A stretch of DNA of 64,000 nucleotides from CAMPJU01 sp036675265 (GTDB taxonomy: Bacteria; Pseudomonadota; Gammaproteobacteria; Xanthomonadales; Xanthomonadaceae): NCBI GenBank assembly GCA_036675265.1, contig JAKFFJ010000088.1, forward strand, positions 36,484 to 100,483, in the 5' to 3' direction. The translations under genes were made by a program, and so were the position numbers. The notes below the pieces were generated by a model. It was given only the letters and a program-made list of their open reading frames with translations, was not told the origin of the DNA and did not search any database. Shown here one piece after another: positions 1 to 11,618 of this stretch. Position 1 is the stretch's first letter, and every line of letters starts with the position of its first letter.

Positions 1-2349
<2,349 letters not shown>

Positions 2350-2350
<1 letters not shown>

Positions 2351-3000
2351 CAGGCTTCCGCGGCCGCGGGCACGGTGGCGTCTTCCATGGCGAAGTCCAG
2401 CGCGAACTGGCGGTCGCGCACCGGCGCGAAGCTGCGGCGATGCACCGGGCAGGGGCCGTGCTGCTCGAGCGCGGCACGGTGCGCGGGCGTGGCGTAGCCC
2501 TTGTGCTCGGCGAACCCGTACACCGGCCAGCGTTCGTGCAGTTCGAGCATGTGGCGGTCGCGGCTCACCTTCGCCAGGATCGAGGCCGCCATGATCGTGC
2601 GGTCGCGCGCATCGCCGCCGATCCAGGTTTCCGCGGGGCAGCACAGGCCCGGCGGCATCGCGTTGCCGTCGATGCGCGCCAGTTCGGCGACGTGGCGAAC
2701 GCCTTCCAGCGCGCGGCGCATGCCCGCCATGGTGGCGTGGAAGATGTTGATGCGGTCGATCTCGTCGACCTCCACGAACACGACGTGCCAGGCCAGCGCG
2801 CGTTCGACGATGCGCGCGTAGAGGAATTCGCGGCGCGACGCGCACAGCTGCTTGGAGTCGGCCAGCCCGTTGATGCGCGGGCGCCCGGGGTCGAACACCA
2901 CGGCGGCGACCACGACGGGTCCGGCCAGCGGGCCGCGGCCGGCCTCGTCGATGCCGGCGATGCGCGGCGCCGCCGGAACCCCTGGCATGCGCGCGCTCAC
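2350..3000 (-). CDS. rnhB: Ribonuclease HII
   Basis: Cleaves the RNA strand of RNA-DNA hybrids and single embedded ribonucleotides in the cytoplasm. The sequence shows the family opening IAGIDEAGRGPLAGPV with the Asp-Glu metal pair and GLADSKQL. A later acidic residue lies in VEVDEIDRI and another in MAASILAKVSRDR. The start is a GTG (VSARMPG) overlapping the lpxB stop as GTGA. An ATG four codons further in (2988) is the alternative and gives 212 aa. Its place between lpxB and dnaE is the standard gammaproteobacterial arrangement. Confidence 0.95.
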
Positions 3001-4205
3001 CGCGGCGCCGCCAGCAGTTCGACGACCGCATCGGCCGCATTCGCGGACGCGTCCCGTCGCAGCGTTTCGTGGATCGCACGGAAGCGCGGGCGCAGCGCGG
3101 CGGCGGCTTCCGGCTGCTCGAACCAGTGCAGCGCCGCGGCGGCGAGGTTCTCCGGCGTGCAGTCGTCCTGCAGCAATTCCGGGACCAGGGCCTCGTCCGC
3201 CAAGACGTTCGGCAGGCTGACGAACCGCGACTTGAGCAGGCCCAGGCGCCGCACCAGGGCGTGCGTCAGTGGCGCGATGCGGTGGCCGACCACCATCGGC
3301 CGCTTGGCCAGCATCGCTTCCAGCGCGGCGGTGCCGGAGGCGAGCAGGACGACGTCGGCGGCTTCCATGGCGGCGCGCGCATCGCCCTCGAGCAGGCGCA
3401 CGCCCGCGGTGCCGGCCTCCGCGAGCTGTCGTTCGAGCACCGCGCGACAACCCGCATTCGCCGCGGGCACCAACACCGCGAGCCCCGGCAGGGCCGCGCT
3501 GACGCGCGTGGCGGCGTCGAGGAACGCCGGTCCCATCCGCTCGACCTCGCCCAGGCGGCTGCCCGGCAGCAGGGCCAGCACGGGATCGTGCATCGGCAGG
3601 CCGAAGCGCCCGCGCGCGGCGGCGCGATCGGGCTCGAGCGGCATGGCGTCGGCGAGCGGGTGCCCGACGAAGCGCGCATCCACGCCATGGCGTGCGTAGA
3701 TCGGGGGTTCCATCGGGAACAGGCACAGCACGCGGTCGGCACTCTCGCCGATGCGTGCCGCGCGGCCCTCGCGCCAGGCCCAGACCGAGGGGCTGACGTA
3801 ATGCACGGTGCGCACGCCACGACGCTTCAGCTGCCGCTCCAGGCCGAGGTTGAAGTCGGGGGCGTCGATGCCGACGAACACGTCGGGTTGCCAGTCGAGC
3901 AGGCGCGCGCGCAGGTCGCGGCGCAGGCGCAGCAGGCGGGGCAGGTGGCGCAGCACCTCGGCCAGGCCCATGACCGCGAGGTCGGAGCAATCGTGCCAGG
4001 CCTGCAGGCCGGCATCGCGCATCGCCGGCCCGCCGATGCCGGCGAACTCGGCCTCCGGCAGTCGCTCGCGCAGCGCGGCCACCAGCCCGGCGCCCAGCAG
4101 GTCGCCCGACGCCTCGCCCGCGACGAGCGCGACGCGCACGCGCCTGTCCTGGTTGGTTGCCCCGGTCCCCAAGGTGTTTCCCAAGTCGTCCCCCCGGCCG
4201 CTCAA
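2997..4205 (-). CDS. lpxB: Lipid-A-disaccharide synthase
   Basis: Membrane-associated glycosyltransferase (GT19) that joins UDP-2,3-diacylglucosamine and 2,3-diacylglucosamine-1-phosphate in lipid A synthesis. The 402 aa protein carries the N-terminal AGEASGDLLGAGL motif, the FAGIGGPAMRDAG segment, and VFVGIDAPDFN followed by HYVSPSVWAWREGR, all typical of LpxB. About 20 residues precede the conserved domain, so translation may start slightly later. The start ATG overlaps the lpxA stop by 4 nt. It is part of the lpxD-fabZ-lpxA-lpxB lipid A block. Confidence 0.96.
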   Translation of the reverse strand: MSGRGDDLGNTLGTGATNQDRRVRVALVAGEASGDLLGAGLVAALRERLPEAEFAGIGGPAMRDAGLQAWHDCSDLAVMGLAEVLRHLPRLLRLRRDLRARLLDWQPDVFVGIDAPDFNLGLERQLKRRGVRTVHYVSPSVWAWREGRAARIGESADRVLCLFPMEPPIYARHGVDARFVGHPLADAMPLEPDRAAARGRFGLPMHDPVLALLPGSRLGEVERMGPAFLDAATRVSAALPGLAVLVPAANAGCRAVLERQLAEAGTAGVRLLEGDARAAMEAADVVLLASGTAALEAMLAKRPMVVGHRIAPLTHALVRRLGLLKSRFVSLPNVLADEALVPELLQDDCTPENLAAAALHWFEQPEAAAALRPRFRAIHETLRRDASANAADAVVELLAAPR

Positions 4206-4987
4206 CGCAGCAGCGGGCGCTCTGCGCTGTCGACGAACGCCAGCAAGGCACGCACGTCGTCGCTGTCGCGCGCCAGTTCCGCCAGCTTGCCACGCGCTTC
4301 CTCCAACGGGTCGCCCGACACGTAGAGCGCGCGGTAGGCCCGCTTGATCGCGCTGATCCGCGCACTGTCGAAGCCGCGCCGGCGCAGGCCCTCGGCATTG
4401 ATGCCGCGCGGGCGGCCATAGCCTTCCTGCGCCACCATCACGAACGGGGGCACGTCGCCGTTGACGAACGCGCCCATGCCGATGAACGCGTGCGCGCCGA
4501 TCCGGCAGAACTGGTGGATGCCGGCGAAGCCGCCGAGGATCACGTGGTCGCCCACCTCCACGTGGCCGGCGAGCGTGGCGTTGTTGGAGAAGATGCAGTG
4601 GTTGCCGACGCTGCAGTCGTGCGCGACGTGGGTGTAGGCCAGCAGCCAGTTGTCGTCACCGATGTGCGTCGTGCCGCCGCCGCCCGCGGTGCCGCGGTTG
4701 ATCGTCACGAACTCGCGGACCTGGTTGCGGTCGCCGATCACGAGGGCCGCGCGTTCGCCGCCGTACTTCTTGTCCTGCGCCTCGCCGCCGATCGCGGCGT
4801 GGCCGTGGAACCGGTTGTCGCGGCCGATCCGGGTCGGGCCGGCGACCGTGCAGTGCGGACCGATCCAGGTGCCTTCGCCGACCTCGACCTCCGCGCCGAC
4901 CAGGCTGAACGCACCCACGCGGACGCCGGTCCCCAGGCGTGCGCCGGGGTCGACGACCGCGGTGGGATGGATGTCGGCGCCGCCCAT
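4202..4987 (-). CDS. lpxA: UDP-N-acetylglucosamine acyltransferase
   Basis: First enzyme of lipid A synthesis; transfers a 3-hydroxyacyl chain from ACP to UDP-GlcNAc. The 261 aa protein has hexapeptide repeats of a left-handed beta-helix. The catalytic His lies in AYTHVAHDCSVG, and FGIHQFCRIG-like family sequence appears here as FAGIHQFCRIGAH. The C-terminal helical domain is present. The ATG overlaps the fabZ stop as TGATG. Length and start agree with LpxA from other gammaproteobacteria. Confidence 0.96.
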   Translation of the reverse strand: MGGADIHPTAVVDPGARLGTGVRVGAFSLVGAEVEVGEGTWIGPHCTVAGPTRIGRDNRFHGHAAIGGEAQDKKYGGERAALVIGDRNQVREFVTINRGTAGGGGTTHIGDDNWLLAYTHVAHDCSVGNHCIFSNNATLAGHVEVGDHVILGGFAGIHQFCRIGAHAFIGMGAFVNGDVPPFVMVAQEGYGRPRGINAEGLRRRGFDSARISAIKRAYRALYVSGDPLEEARGKLAELARDSDDVRALLAFVDSAERPLLR

Positions 4988-5469
4988 CAGTCCTTGTCGA
5001 CCTCCGCGCAGAGGATCTCGGCGCAGGCCACCTGCTGTCCGTCCACCCGCGCGATGCCGGTGAACACGGCCATGTTGCGGATGGTGCGCTTGAGCGTGAC
5101 TTCCAGGTCCAGGCGGTCGCCGGGCACGACCATGCGCGAGAACTTCGCGCCGTCGATCTTGACCAGGTAGTAGATCTTGCCGTCGGCCACGCCGCCGTCG
5201 GCGACGCAGTGCGAGAGCTGGGTCAGCACGCCGCCGGCCTGCGCCAGCGCTTCGAGCACGAGCACGCCCGGCATCACCGGGTGCCCGGGGAAGTGGCCGG
5301 TGAAGAAGCCTTCGTTGCCGGTGACGTTCTTGTAGGCGAGCACCCGCTCGTTGGGCGCGAACTCGACCACCCGGTCGACCAGCAGGAACGGGTAGCGGTG
5401 CGGCAGGAGCTTCTGGATCGCCGGGACGTCCAGCGGCAACTTGATCGCGTCGGTCGAAGCAGTGTTCAT
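4987..5469 (-). CDS. fabZ: 3-hydroxyacyl-[ACP] dehydratase
   Basis: Dehydrates 3-hydroxyacyl-ACP in fatty-acid elongation, competing with LpxA/LpxD for the same substrate. The 160 aa hot-dog protein contains LLPHRYPFLLVDRV, the active-site His in GHFPGHPVMPGV, and the Glu in LVLEALAQAGG. It lies between lpxD and lpxA, with an ATGA overlap upstream and a TGATG overlap downstream. This co-expresses the enzymes that divide acyl chains between phospholipid and lipid A. Confidence 0.97.
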   Translation of the reverse strand: MNTASTDAIKLPLDVPAIQKLLPHRYPFLLVDRVVEFAPNERVLAYKNVTGNEGFFTGHFPGHPVMPGVLVLEALAQAGGVLTQLSHCVADGGVADGKIYYLVKIDGAKFSRMVVPGDRLDLEVTLKRTIRNMAVFTGIARVDGQQVACAEILCAEVDKD

Positions 5470-6506
5470 TTCGTGGTGTCCTTGGCGCCGACGCGCCGGG
5501 CGAGCGCGTCCAGCTGCTTGAAGCGCGCGGCATTGCGGCGCCAGCTGCGATTGTCCATCAGCGGAGTGCCCGAAGAATACTCGCCGGGTTCGCGGATGGA
5601 ATGGGTGACCAGGCTCATGGCGGTCACCACCACGCGGTCGCAGACGTCCAGGTGGCCGAGGATCCCGGCGCCGCCGCCGACCAGGCAGTAGCGTCCGATC
5701 CGCGCGCTGCCGGCCACGGCCGCACAACCGGCCATCGCGGTGTGCGCGCCGATGCGCGCGTTGTGGCCGACCTGGATCTGGTTGTCCAGGCGCACGTCCT
5801 CCTCCAGCACCGTGTCGCCGAGCGCGCCGCGGTCGATGGTGGTGTTCGCGCCGATCTCGCAGTCGTCGCCGACCAGCACGCCACCCAGCTGCGGGACCTT
5901 GATCCAGTGGCCGGCATCCATGGCGATGCCGAAGCCGTCGGCGCCGAGCACGGCACCGGGGTGGATGCGCACGCGACGGCCCAGCCGCACGCGCGCCACG
6001 AGCGTGACCCGGGCGACCAGCACGCAGCCGGCGCCAACGGTGCAGTCGTCGCCCACCACGCAGCCCGGGCCGACGACCGCACCGGCCTCGACCACGCTGC
6101 GCGCCCCGATCGTCGTGAACGGACCGATGGACGCGGCCGGGTCGACCCGCGCCGTCCGGTCGACGACGGCGGAAGGATGCACGCCTGGCGTGGCCGTCGT
6201 GGCGGGTTCGAACAGCGCGGCGATCTTCGCGAACGCGGCGTAGGGGTCGGCGGCGACCAGCGCGGTGGCAGGGCAAGCCCCGGCATCTTCCTCGCGCAGG
6301 ACGACCGCGGCCGCCGAGGTGGCTGCCAGCTGCGCGCGGTAACGCGGGTTGGCGAGGAAGGCCAGGCGGCCCGGACCCGCGGCCTCCAGCGTGGCGACGC
6401 CTTCGACGACCGTCGCCGGATCGCCACGCAAGCCGAGCCCGAAGCGCTCGGCCAGCGCCCCCGCGGTATGGCGGACGGCGTCGGTGCTGGTGTTCCCGCT
6501 GCCCAT
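5466..6506 (-). CDS. lpxD: UDP-3-O-(3-hydroxyacyl)glucosamine N-acyltransferase
   Basis: Third acylation step of lipid A synthesis. The 346 aa protein has an N-terminal uridine-binding domain and then a long left-handed beta-helix. The catalytic His is in RLDNQIQVGHNARIG, and GADGFGIAMDAGHW and ANTTIDRGALGDT are family hallmarks. The ATG chosen (MGSGNTSTDA) starts 20 nt after the bamA stop. No skp gene fits in that gap, unlike the enterobacterial bamA-skp-lpxD order. The stop overlaps the fabZ start as ATGA. Confidence 0.96.
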   Translation of the reverse strand: MGSGNTSTDAVRHTAGALAERFGLGLRGDPATVVEGVATLEAAGPGRLAFLANPRYRAQLAATSAAAVVLREEDAGACPATALVAADPYAAFAKIAALFEPATTATPGVHPSAVVDRTARVDPAASIGPFTTIGARSVVEAGAVVGPGCVVGDDCTVGAGCVLVARVTLVARVRLGRRVRIHPGAVLGADGFGIAMDAGHWIKVPQLGGVLVGDDCEIGANTTIDRGALGDTVLEEDVRLDNQIQVGHNARIGAHTAMAGCAAVAGSARIGRYCLVGGGAGILGHLDVCDRVVVTAMSLVTHSIREPGEYSSGTPLMDNRSWRRNAARFKQLDALARRVGAKDTTK

Positions 6507-6526
6507 CGCGCGCGCCGCCGCGGGGG

Positions 6527-9034
6527 CTAGAACGCGCCGCCGAAGGTGAACTGCAGCCGTTCCAGGTCGTCGCCGTCTTCCTTGACCAGCGGGAACGCAT
6601 AGCTGATGGAGATCGGGCCGACGGGTGCGCGCCACAGCAGCGACACGCCGGTGGAGGCGCGCAGCTTGCCCGCGTCGAACGCGTCGACGTCCTCGAAGAC
6701 GCTGCCGAAGTCGACGAACGCCGAGACCCGCGCCGCCGGCGTGTCGAGCAGGGTGGGGAAGAACATCTCCACCGACCCGGTGGTCTTCAGCGAGCCGCCC
6801 AGCGACTGGCCGAAGCGCCCGTTGAACGCCTGCGGGCCCACGGTGTTGTCGCGGAAGCCGCGGATCGAGCGGACGCCGCCGGCGTAGAAGTTCTCGAAGA
6901 ACGGCAGGCCGTCGGCGGTCACCGTCTCGGCGTAGTCCGGCGAGGTGGTGAGGCAGGGGTCCGTCGGATCCGCGCCGGGCACGAAGTCCGGCGGCGTCAC
7001 CGGGTCGCCGTCGGTGTCGACGAAGCTGCCCGGCGTGAAGCACAGGTTGCGCGTCACCGGGTCGCCGTAGCTGTCGCCGTACCCGATCTCCGCGCGCGTG
7101 TTGAGCACCAGCGCGCGGCTGAGCTGCCAGTACTTGGAGAACTCGTAGTTGACCTTGTAGTACTCGACGGTCGATCCCGGGAGCGCCACCTCGGCGGACA
7201 ACCGCTGGTAGGTGCCGCGCGTCGGCGCGAAGTAGTCGTTCCGGGTGTCGCTCGACCACGCGAGCTGCCCGCGCCAGGCGTGGAACGTGCGCGTGTCGAG
7301 CGCCTTGATGTAGTCGATGATCGGCTTGGGCGTGGAGCCCTGGAAGGTATGGATCTCGTTGCTGTCGATGCCGAACAGCGCCGACACCGAGTTGGTCTCG
7401 CTGATCGGCAGGCCGAAGATCACCTGGGCCGCGCCGCTGGTGTTGGAGTAGCTGGCGATGTTGAACTCGGAGTTGTCGCGCTCGCGGTACCAGAGGTTGT
7501 AGCCGAGCGACATGCCCTCGTCGGTGAAGTACGGGTTGACGAAGGAGAAGTCGTAGCTCTGGAGGTAGTCGTTGCGCTGCGCCGACACCGACACCTGGTT
7601 GCCGCTGCCCAGGAAGTTGCTCTGGGACAGCTGGACGGAACTGGTCAGGCCGGTCAGCTGCGAGAAGCCCAGGCCGAAGGTGAAGCTGCCGGACGTCGTT
7701 TCCTTGACGTTGTAGACGACGTCGACCTGGTCCGGGCTGCCGGGCACCGCCGGCGTCTCGACCTCGACGCTCTCGAAGTACCCGAGGCGCTGCAGGCGGA
7801 TCTTGGAACGGTCGATCGCCGCCTGGGAATACCACGCGCCCTCGAACTGCCGCATCTCCCGGCGCAGCACCTCGTCGGCCGTCCGGGTGTTGCCCTTGAA
7901 CACGATGCGGCGCACGTTGACGCGCGGGCCCGGGACGACCTGCATGTTGATCGCGACGGTGTTGGCTTCGCGGTCCACGTCCGGGAGCGGGTTCACGCGG
8001 GCGAACGCGTAGCCGATGTTGCCCAGGGTCGCGATGATCGCATCGGACGACATCTCGAGCAGCTGGCGCGAGAAGGTCTGGCCCTCGCGCACGAGCAGCA
8101 GCTGCTCGATGCGTTCCTGCGGCAGCACCGTGTCGCCGGTCACCTTGACGTCGGAGACGGTGTAGACCTCGCCTTCGGTCACGCCGGCGGTGATGAACAT
8201 GTCCTGCTTGTCGGGGCTGATCGCCACCTGGGTGGAGTCGATGCTGAAATCGACGTATCCGCGGTCCAGGTAGTAGTTGTGCAGCGTCTCGATGTCGCCG
8301 GCCAGCTTCTCGCGCGAGTACTGGTCGTCGCGGCGGTACCAGGACAGCCAGTTGGACTCGGCCAGTTCCCAGCGATCCAGGATGGCCTCGTCCTCGAAGG
8401 CCTCGTTGCCGACCAGGTTGATGTGGCGGATGCGCGCGGCATCGCCCTCGTCGATCACGATGGAGATGTCGACGCGGTTGCGGTCCAGGCGCGAGACCGT
8501 CGGGACGATGGTCGCGTTGTACTTGCCGCGGTTGTTGTAGGCGCGCTGCAGCTCGAGCGTCACCCGGTCGAGCGCGAGCCGGTCGAAGGTCTGGCCCTCG
8601 GCGATGCCGATGTCCGCCAGGTTCTTCGTCAGGTCCTCGGTCTTGAGGTCCTTGTTGCCCGTGATGTTGAGCTTGTTGATCGCCGGGCGCTCGGTGACCG
8701 TCACCACCAGGATGTCGCCCTGGCGGTCCAGGCGCACGTCCTCGAAGAAGCCCGTCTGGTACAGCGCCCGGATCGCGTTGGCGGCGCCGGTCTGGTCGAG
8801 CACGTCGCCGCGCTCGACCGGCAGGTACGTGAACACCGTGCCGGCGGAGATGCGTTGCAGGCCGTCGACGCGGATGTCGGCGACCGTGAACGGCAGGGCG
8901 CTCGCGCGCGTGTCCGTCGCCGGGACCGGGGACGGCGGCGTTTCGGTCGCCGTGGCCTGACCCCAGGCGGGGCTGGCGAGCGCCGAGGCAAGGGCGAGGA
9001 CAAGCAGGCGGCGTGGGCAGGAGGGCGTCATCAA
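6527..9034 (-). CDS. bamA: Outer membrane protein assembly factor BamA
   Basis: Omp85 core of the BAM complex, which folds beta-barrel proteins into the outer membrane. The 835 aa protein has a signal peptide (about residues 1-26, ending in SPAWGQA). POTRA repeats follow from roughly residue 48, starting with FTVADIRVDGLQRISAGTVF. The C-terminal barrel contains SIRGFRDNTVGPQ (conserved RGF in loop 6) and ends in a terminal Phe, as expected for a BAM substrate. It lies 40 nt downstream of rseP. Placing the BAM core with the periplasmic stress protease and the lipid A genes links outer-membrane assembly functions. Confidence 0.97.
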   Translation of the reverse strand: MMTPSCPRRLLVLALASALASPAWGQATATETPPSPVPATDTRASALPFTVADIRVDGLQRISAGTVFTYLPVERGDVLDQTGAANAIRALYQTGFFEDVRLDRQGDILVVTVTERPAINKLNITGNKDLKTEDLTKNLADIGIAEGQTFDRLALDRVTLELQRAYNNRGKYNATIVPTVSRLDRNRVDISIVIDEGDAARIRHINLVGNEAFEDEAILDRWELAESNWLSWYRRDDQYSREKLAGDIETLHNYYLDRGYVDFSIDSTQVAISPDKQDMFITAGVTEGEVYTVSDVKVTGDTVLPQERIEQLLLVREGQTFSRQLLEMSSDAIIATLGNIGYAFARVNPLPDVDREANTVAINMQVVPGPRVNVRRIVFKGNTRTADEVLRREMRQFEGAWYSQAAIDRSKIRLQRLGYFESVEVETPAVPGSPDQVDVVYNVKETTSGSFTFGLGFSQLTGLTSSVQLSQSNFLGSGNQVSVSAQRNDYLQSYDFSFVNPYFTDEGMSLGYNLWYRERDNSEFNIASYSNTSGAAQVIFGLPISETNSVSALFGIDSNEIHTFQGSTPKPIIDYIKALDTRTFHAWRGQLAWSSDTRNDYFAPTRGTYQRLSAEVALPGSTVEYYKVNYEFSKYWQLSRALVLNTRAEIGYGDSYGDPVTRNLCFTPGSFVDTDGDPVTPPDFVPGADPTDPCLTTSPDYAETVTADGLPFFENFYAGGVRSIRGFRDNTVGPQAFNGRFGQSLGGSLKTTGSVEMFFPTLLDTPAARVSAFVDFGSVFEDVDAFDAGKLRASTGVSLLWRAPVGPISISYAFPLVKEDGDDLERLQFTFGGAF

Positions 9035-9074
9035 TCGCGTCCGTCGGTGTGTAGGGGGTTGGTCCGGCCCGGCA

Positions 9075-10433
9075 TCACCGCACCAGCAGCAGGATGTCGT
9101 TGTAGAACGCCAGGGCCATCAGCCCGGCGAGCAGGACGAGGCCGACGTACTGGCCGGCAGCCATGGCGCGTTCGCTGAGCGGGCTGCCCTTGGCAAGTTC
9201 GATAAGGTAATACAGCAGGTGACCCCCGTCCAAGACCGGAATGGGCAGGAGGTTGAGGATGGCCAGTCCCAGGCTGAGCAAGGCGAGGAACTGGAGGAAC
9301 CAGGCCGGCCCCATTTCAGCCGAGGCATTGGCGACCCGGGCGATGGTGATGGGGCCGGACACATTCTGCGCGGAAGCGTTGCCGGTCACCATCCGCCCGA
9401 CCATGCCGAGGGTGTCGCCGCCGAGCTGCCAGGTCGCGCGCAGCGCCGCGGGGACCGCCGCCAGGGGACCGTGCCGGAGCTCGGCATCGGGGGCTGGCGC
9501 CTCGGCGGGTGCGGGCGCGAACCCCAGGACCCATTCACTTGCGCCGGCCACCGGCGGCGTGCGCCGGGCCGGGGTGATCTCCAGCGCCAGCCGCTCGCCG
9601 TCGCGCTGGACTTCGACCATGCCACTGCCGCCGAGCGCCCCGAGTCGCTGGACCTGCGGCCCGATGTCGCCGAACGAGGCGACCGGCACGCCGTCCACCG
9701 CGGTGATCCGGTCACCCGGTTCCAGCACGCCCTCGGCAGGCAGCCCCGGTTCGACCTGGCCGACGACCGGGGGGACGAGCCGATGGCGCGGCACCAGGCC
9801 CGCGAGTGCCACCGCGCGGCGTTCATCGAAGTCACCGGGCAATCGCGACAGTTCCAGCGTGCGCGTCGTCTCGGCGCCGGCCGCGGTGCGCACCCGCACC
9901 GGGACGTCGCGGTGGTCCATCGCCGCGGTGGTGACCGCGAACATGGCCTCGCTCCAGGTCGGGGTGCGCCGTTCCCCGACCGCCAGCAATGTGTCGCCGC
10001 CGCGCAGGCCCGCCTCGGCGGCGATGCCCTCGGCATGCCCGACCACCGGCGCGTAGTCCGGGCGGCCCACGACGAACATGGCCCACAGCAAGGCGACCGC
10101 CAGCAGCAGGTTGGCGACGGGTCCCGCGGCGACGATCGCGATCCGCGGCCAGACGCCCTGCCGGTTGAACGCGCGGTGCGCGCGCTCGGGCGGGACCTCG
10201 CCTTCGCGTTCGTCGAGCATCTTCACGTAACCGCCCAGCGGGATGGCGGCGATCACGTATTCGGTGCCGTCCCGGCCCCGTCGCGACCAGAGTGCGCGGC
10301 CGAAACCCACCGAGAAGCGCAGCACGTCGACGCCGAACCGACGTGCCGTCCAGTAGTGGCCGAACTCGTGGAAGGTGACCAGCAGGCCCAGGCTGACGAC
10401 CAGCCACCAGGCCGAGCCGATGAAGTCGCTCAT
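9075..10433 (-). CDS. rseP: Site-2 zinc metalloprotease RseP (sigma-E pathway)
   Basis: Inner-membrane intramembrane protease that cleaves anti-sigma factors such as RseA and remnant signal peptides. The 452 aa protein has the HEFGH zinc motif near residues 22-26 in the first membrane helix. Two PDZ-type regions lie in the middle, with PAEGVLEPGDRITAVDG in the second. The C-terminal LLPIPVLDGGHLLYY carries the third zinc ligand. The ATG overlaps the dxr stop as ATGA. The 452 aa length matches other RseP proteins. Confidence 0.96.
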   Translation of the reverse strand: MSDFIGSAWWLVVSLGLLVTFHEFGHYWTARRFGVDVLRFSVGFGRALWSRRGRDGTEYVIAAIPLGGYVKMLDEREGEVPPERAHRAFNRQGVWPRIAIVAAGPVANLLLAVALLWAMFVVGRPDYAPVVGHAEGIAAEAGLRGGDTLLAVGERRTPTWSEAMFAVTTAAMDHRDVPVRVRTAAGAETTRTLELSRLPGDFDERRAVALAGLVPRHRLVPPVVGQVEPGLPAEGVLEPGDRITAVDGVPVASFGDIGPQVQRLGALGGSGMVEVQRDGERLALEITPARRTPPVAGASEWVLGFAPAPAEAPAPDAELRHGPLAAVPAALRATWQLGGDTLGMVGRMVTGNASAQNVSGPITIARVANASAEMGPAWFLQFLALLSLGLAILNLLPIPVLDGGHLLYYLIELAKGSPLSERAMAAGQYVGLVLLAGLMALAFYNDILLLVR

Positions 10434-11617
10434 GCCGCCGCCCGCGCGACCACGCGCGCGTCCGCGAAGCGGCGGGCACGCAGGTCGGCGTCGAGCAGCG
10501 CAGGCAGGTCGTGGGCAGGCAGGTCGTGCATCGCGGCCAGCGTGTCCTCGACGATCGCGGGAATCGACAGGAAAGCCGTCCGCTGCTGAAGAAAGGCTGA
10601 AACCGCGACTTCGTTGGCCGCGTTGAGCACCGCGGGCGCCGCGCCGCCGGTGGCGAGGGCCGCGTACGCCAGCCGCAGGCACGGGAAGGCATCGGTGTCC
10701 GGCGCCTCGAACTCCAGCCGCCCGCCCTGCGCGAGCAGGTCCAGCCCGGGGACGCCCGAGGCGATCCGCTCCGGCCAGCCCAGGCCCACCGCCAGCGCGG
10801 TGCGCATGTCGGGCAGCCCGAGCTGGGCGAGCGTCGACCCGTCGGCGAACTCGACCAGCGAATGCACCAGGCTCTGCGGATGGACCAGCACGTCGATGCC
10901 CGCGCCGGGCAGGCCGAACAGGTGGTGGGCCTCGATGACTTCCAGGCCCTTGTTCATCAACGTGGCCGAGTCGACCGAGATCTTCGGCCCCATCGACCAC
11001 TTGGGGTGCGCCACCGCCTGCGCCGGCGTGACGTCCGCGAGTTCCGCGCGCGTCCGGCCGCGGAACGGCCCACCGGAGGCGGTCAGCACGATGCGGCGCA
11101 GCCCGGGGCCGGCGCGCCCGTCCGGCAGGCACTGGAAGATGGCGTTGTGCTCGCTGTCGATGGGCACGACGACCGCGCCGGCGTCGCGCGCCGCGCGGAC
11201 CAGGAGCGCCCCCGCGAGCACCAGCGATTCCTTGTTGGCCAGCAGCAGGCGCTTGCCGGCGTGCGCGGCGGCCAGCGTCGACCCCAGCCCGGCTGCCCCC
11301 ACGATTGCCGCGACGACGGTGTCGCAGGCATCGCCCGAGGCCAGCGCCTCGATGGCGCCGGCGCCCCCGTGCGCTTCGGTGTCCAGGCCGGCCGCGCGCA
11401 GGCCGTCGCGCAACGCGTCGAGCAGTCGTGCATCGGCGATCGCGGCATGCGCGGGACGATGCGTCTTGCACAGCGCGACCAGCGCGTCGACGTTGCGCCC
11501 CGCGGCCAGCACGCTCGCGCGCAGCCGGCCCGGGTGGCGTGCGATGACGTCGAGCGCGGAGGCGCCGATCGAACCCGTGGCGCCGAGCACGGCCACGTTG
11601 CGTGCCCCCTGTGGCAT
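10430..11617 (-). CDS. dxr: 1-deoxy-D-xylulose 5-phosphate reductoisomerase
   Basis: Second step of the MEP isoprenoid pathway, making 2-C-methyl-D-erythritol 4-phosphate with NADPH. The 395 aa protein shows the nucleotide-binding GATGSIGASALDV near the N-terminus, LLLANKESLVLAGALL, and the metal/substrate-binding PIDSEHNAIFQCL. Further on are LTASGGPFRG and SVDSATLMNKGLEVIEAH. It is followed by rseP with a 4-nt overlap and starts 1 nt after the cdsA stop. It supplies precursors for UppS in the same operon. Confidence 0.97.
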   Translation of the reverse strand: MPQGARNVAVLGATGSIGASALDVIARHPGRLRASVLAAGRNVDALVALCKTHRPAHAAIADARLLDALRDGLRAAGLDTEAHGGAGAIEALASGDACDTVVAAIVGAAGLGSTLAAAHAGKRLLLANKESLVLAGALLVRAARDAGAVVVPIDSEHNAIFQCLPDGRAGPGLRRIVLTASGGPFRGRTRAELADVTPAQAVAHPKWSMGPKISVDSATLMNKGLEVIEAHHLFGLPGAGIDVLVHPQSLVHSLVEFADGSTLAQLGLPDMRTALAVGLGWPERIASGVPGLDLLAQGGRLEFEAPDTDAFPCLRLAYAALATGGAAPAVLNAANEVAVSAFLQQRTAFLSIPAIVEDTLAAMHDLPAHDLPALLDADLRARRFADARVVARAAA

Positions 11618-11618
11618 G

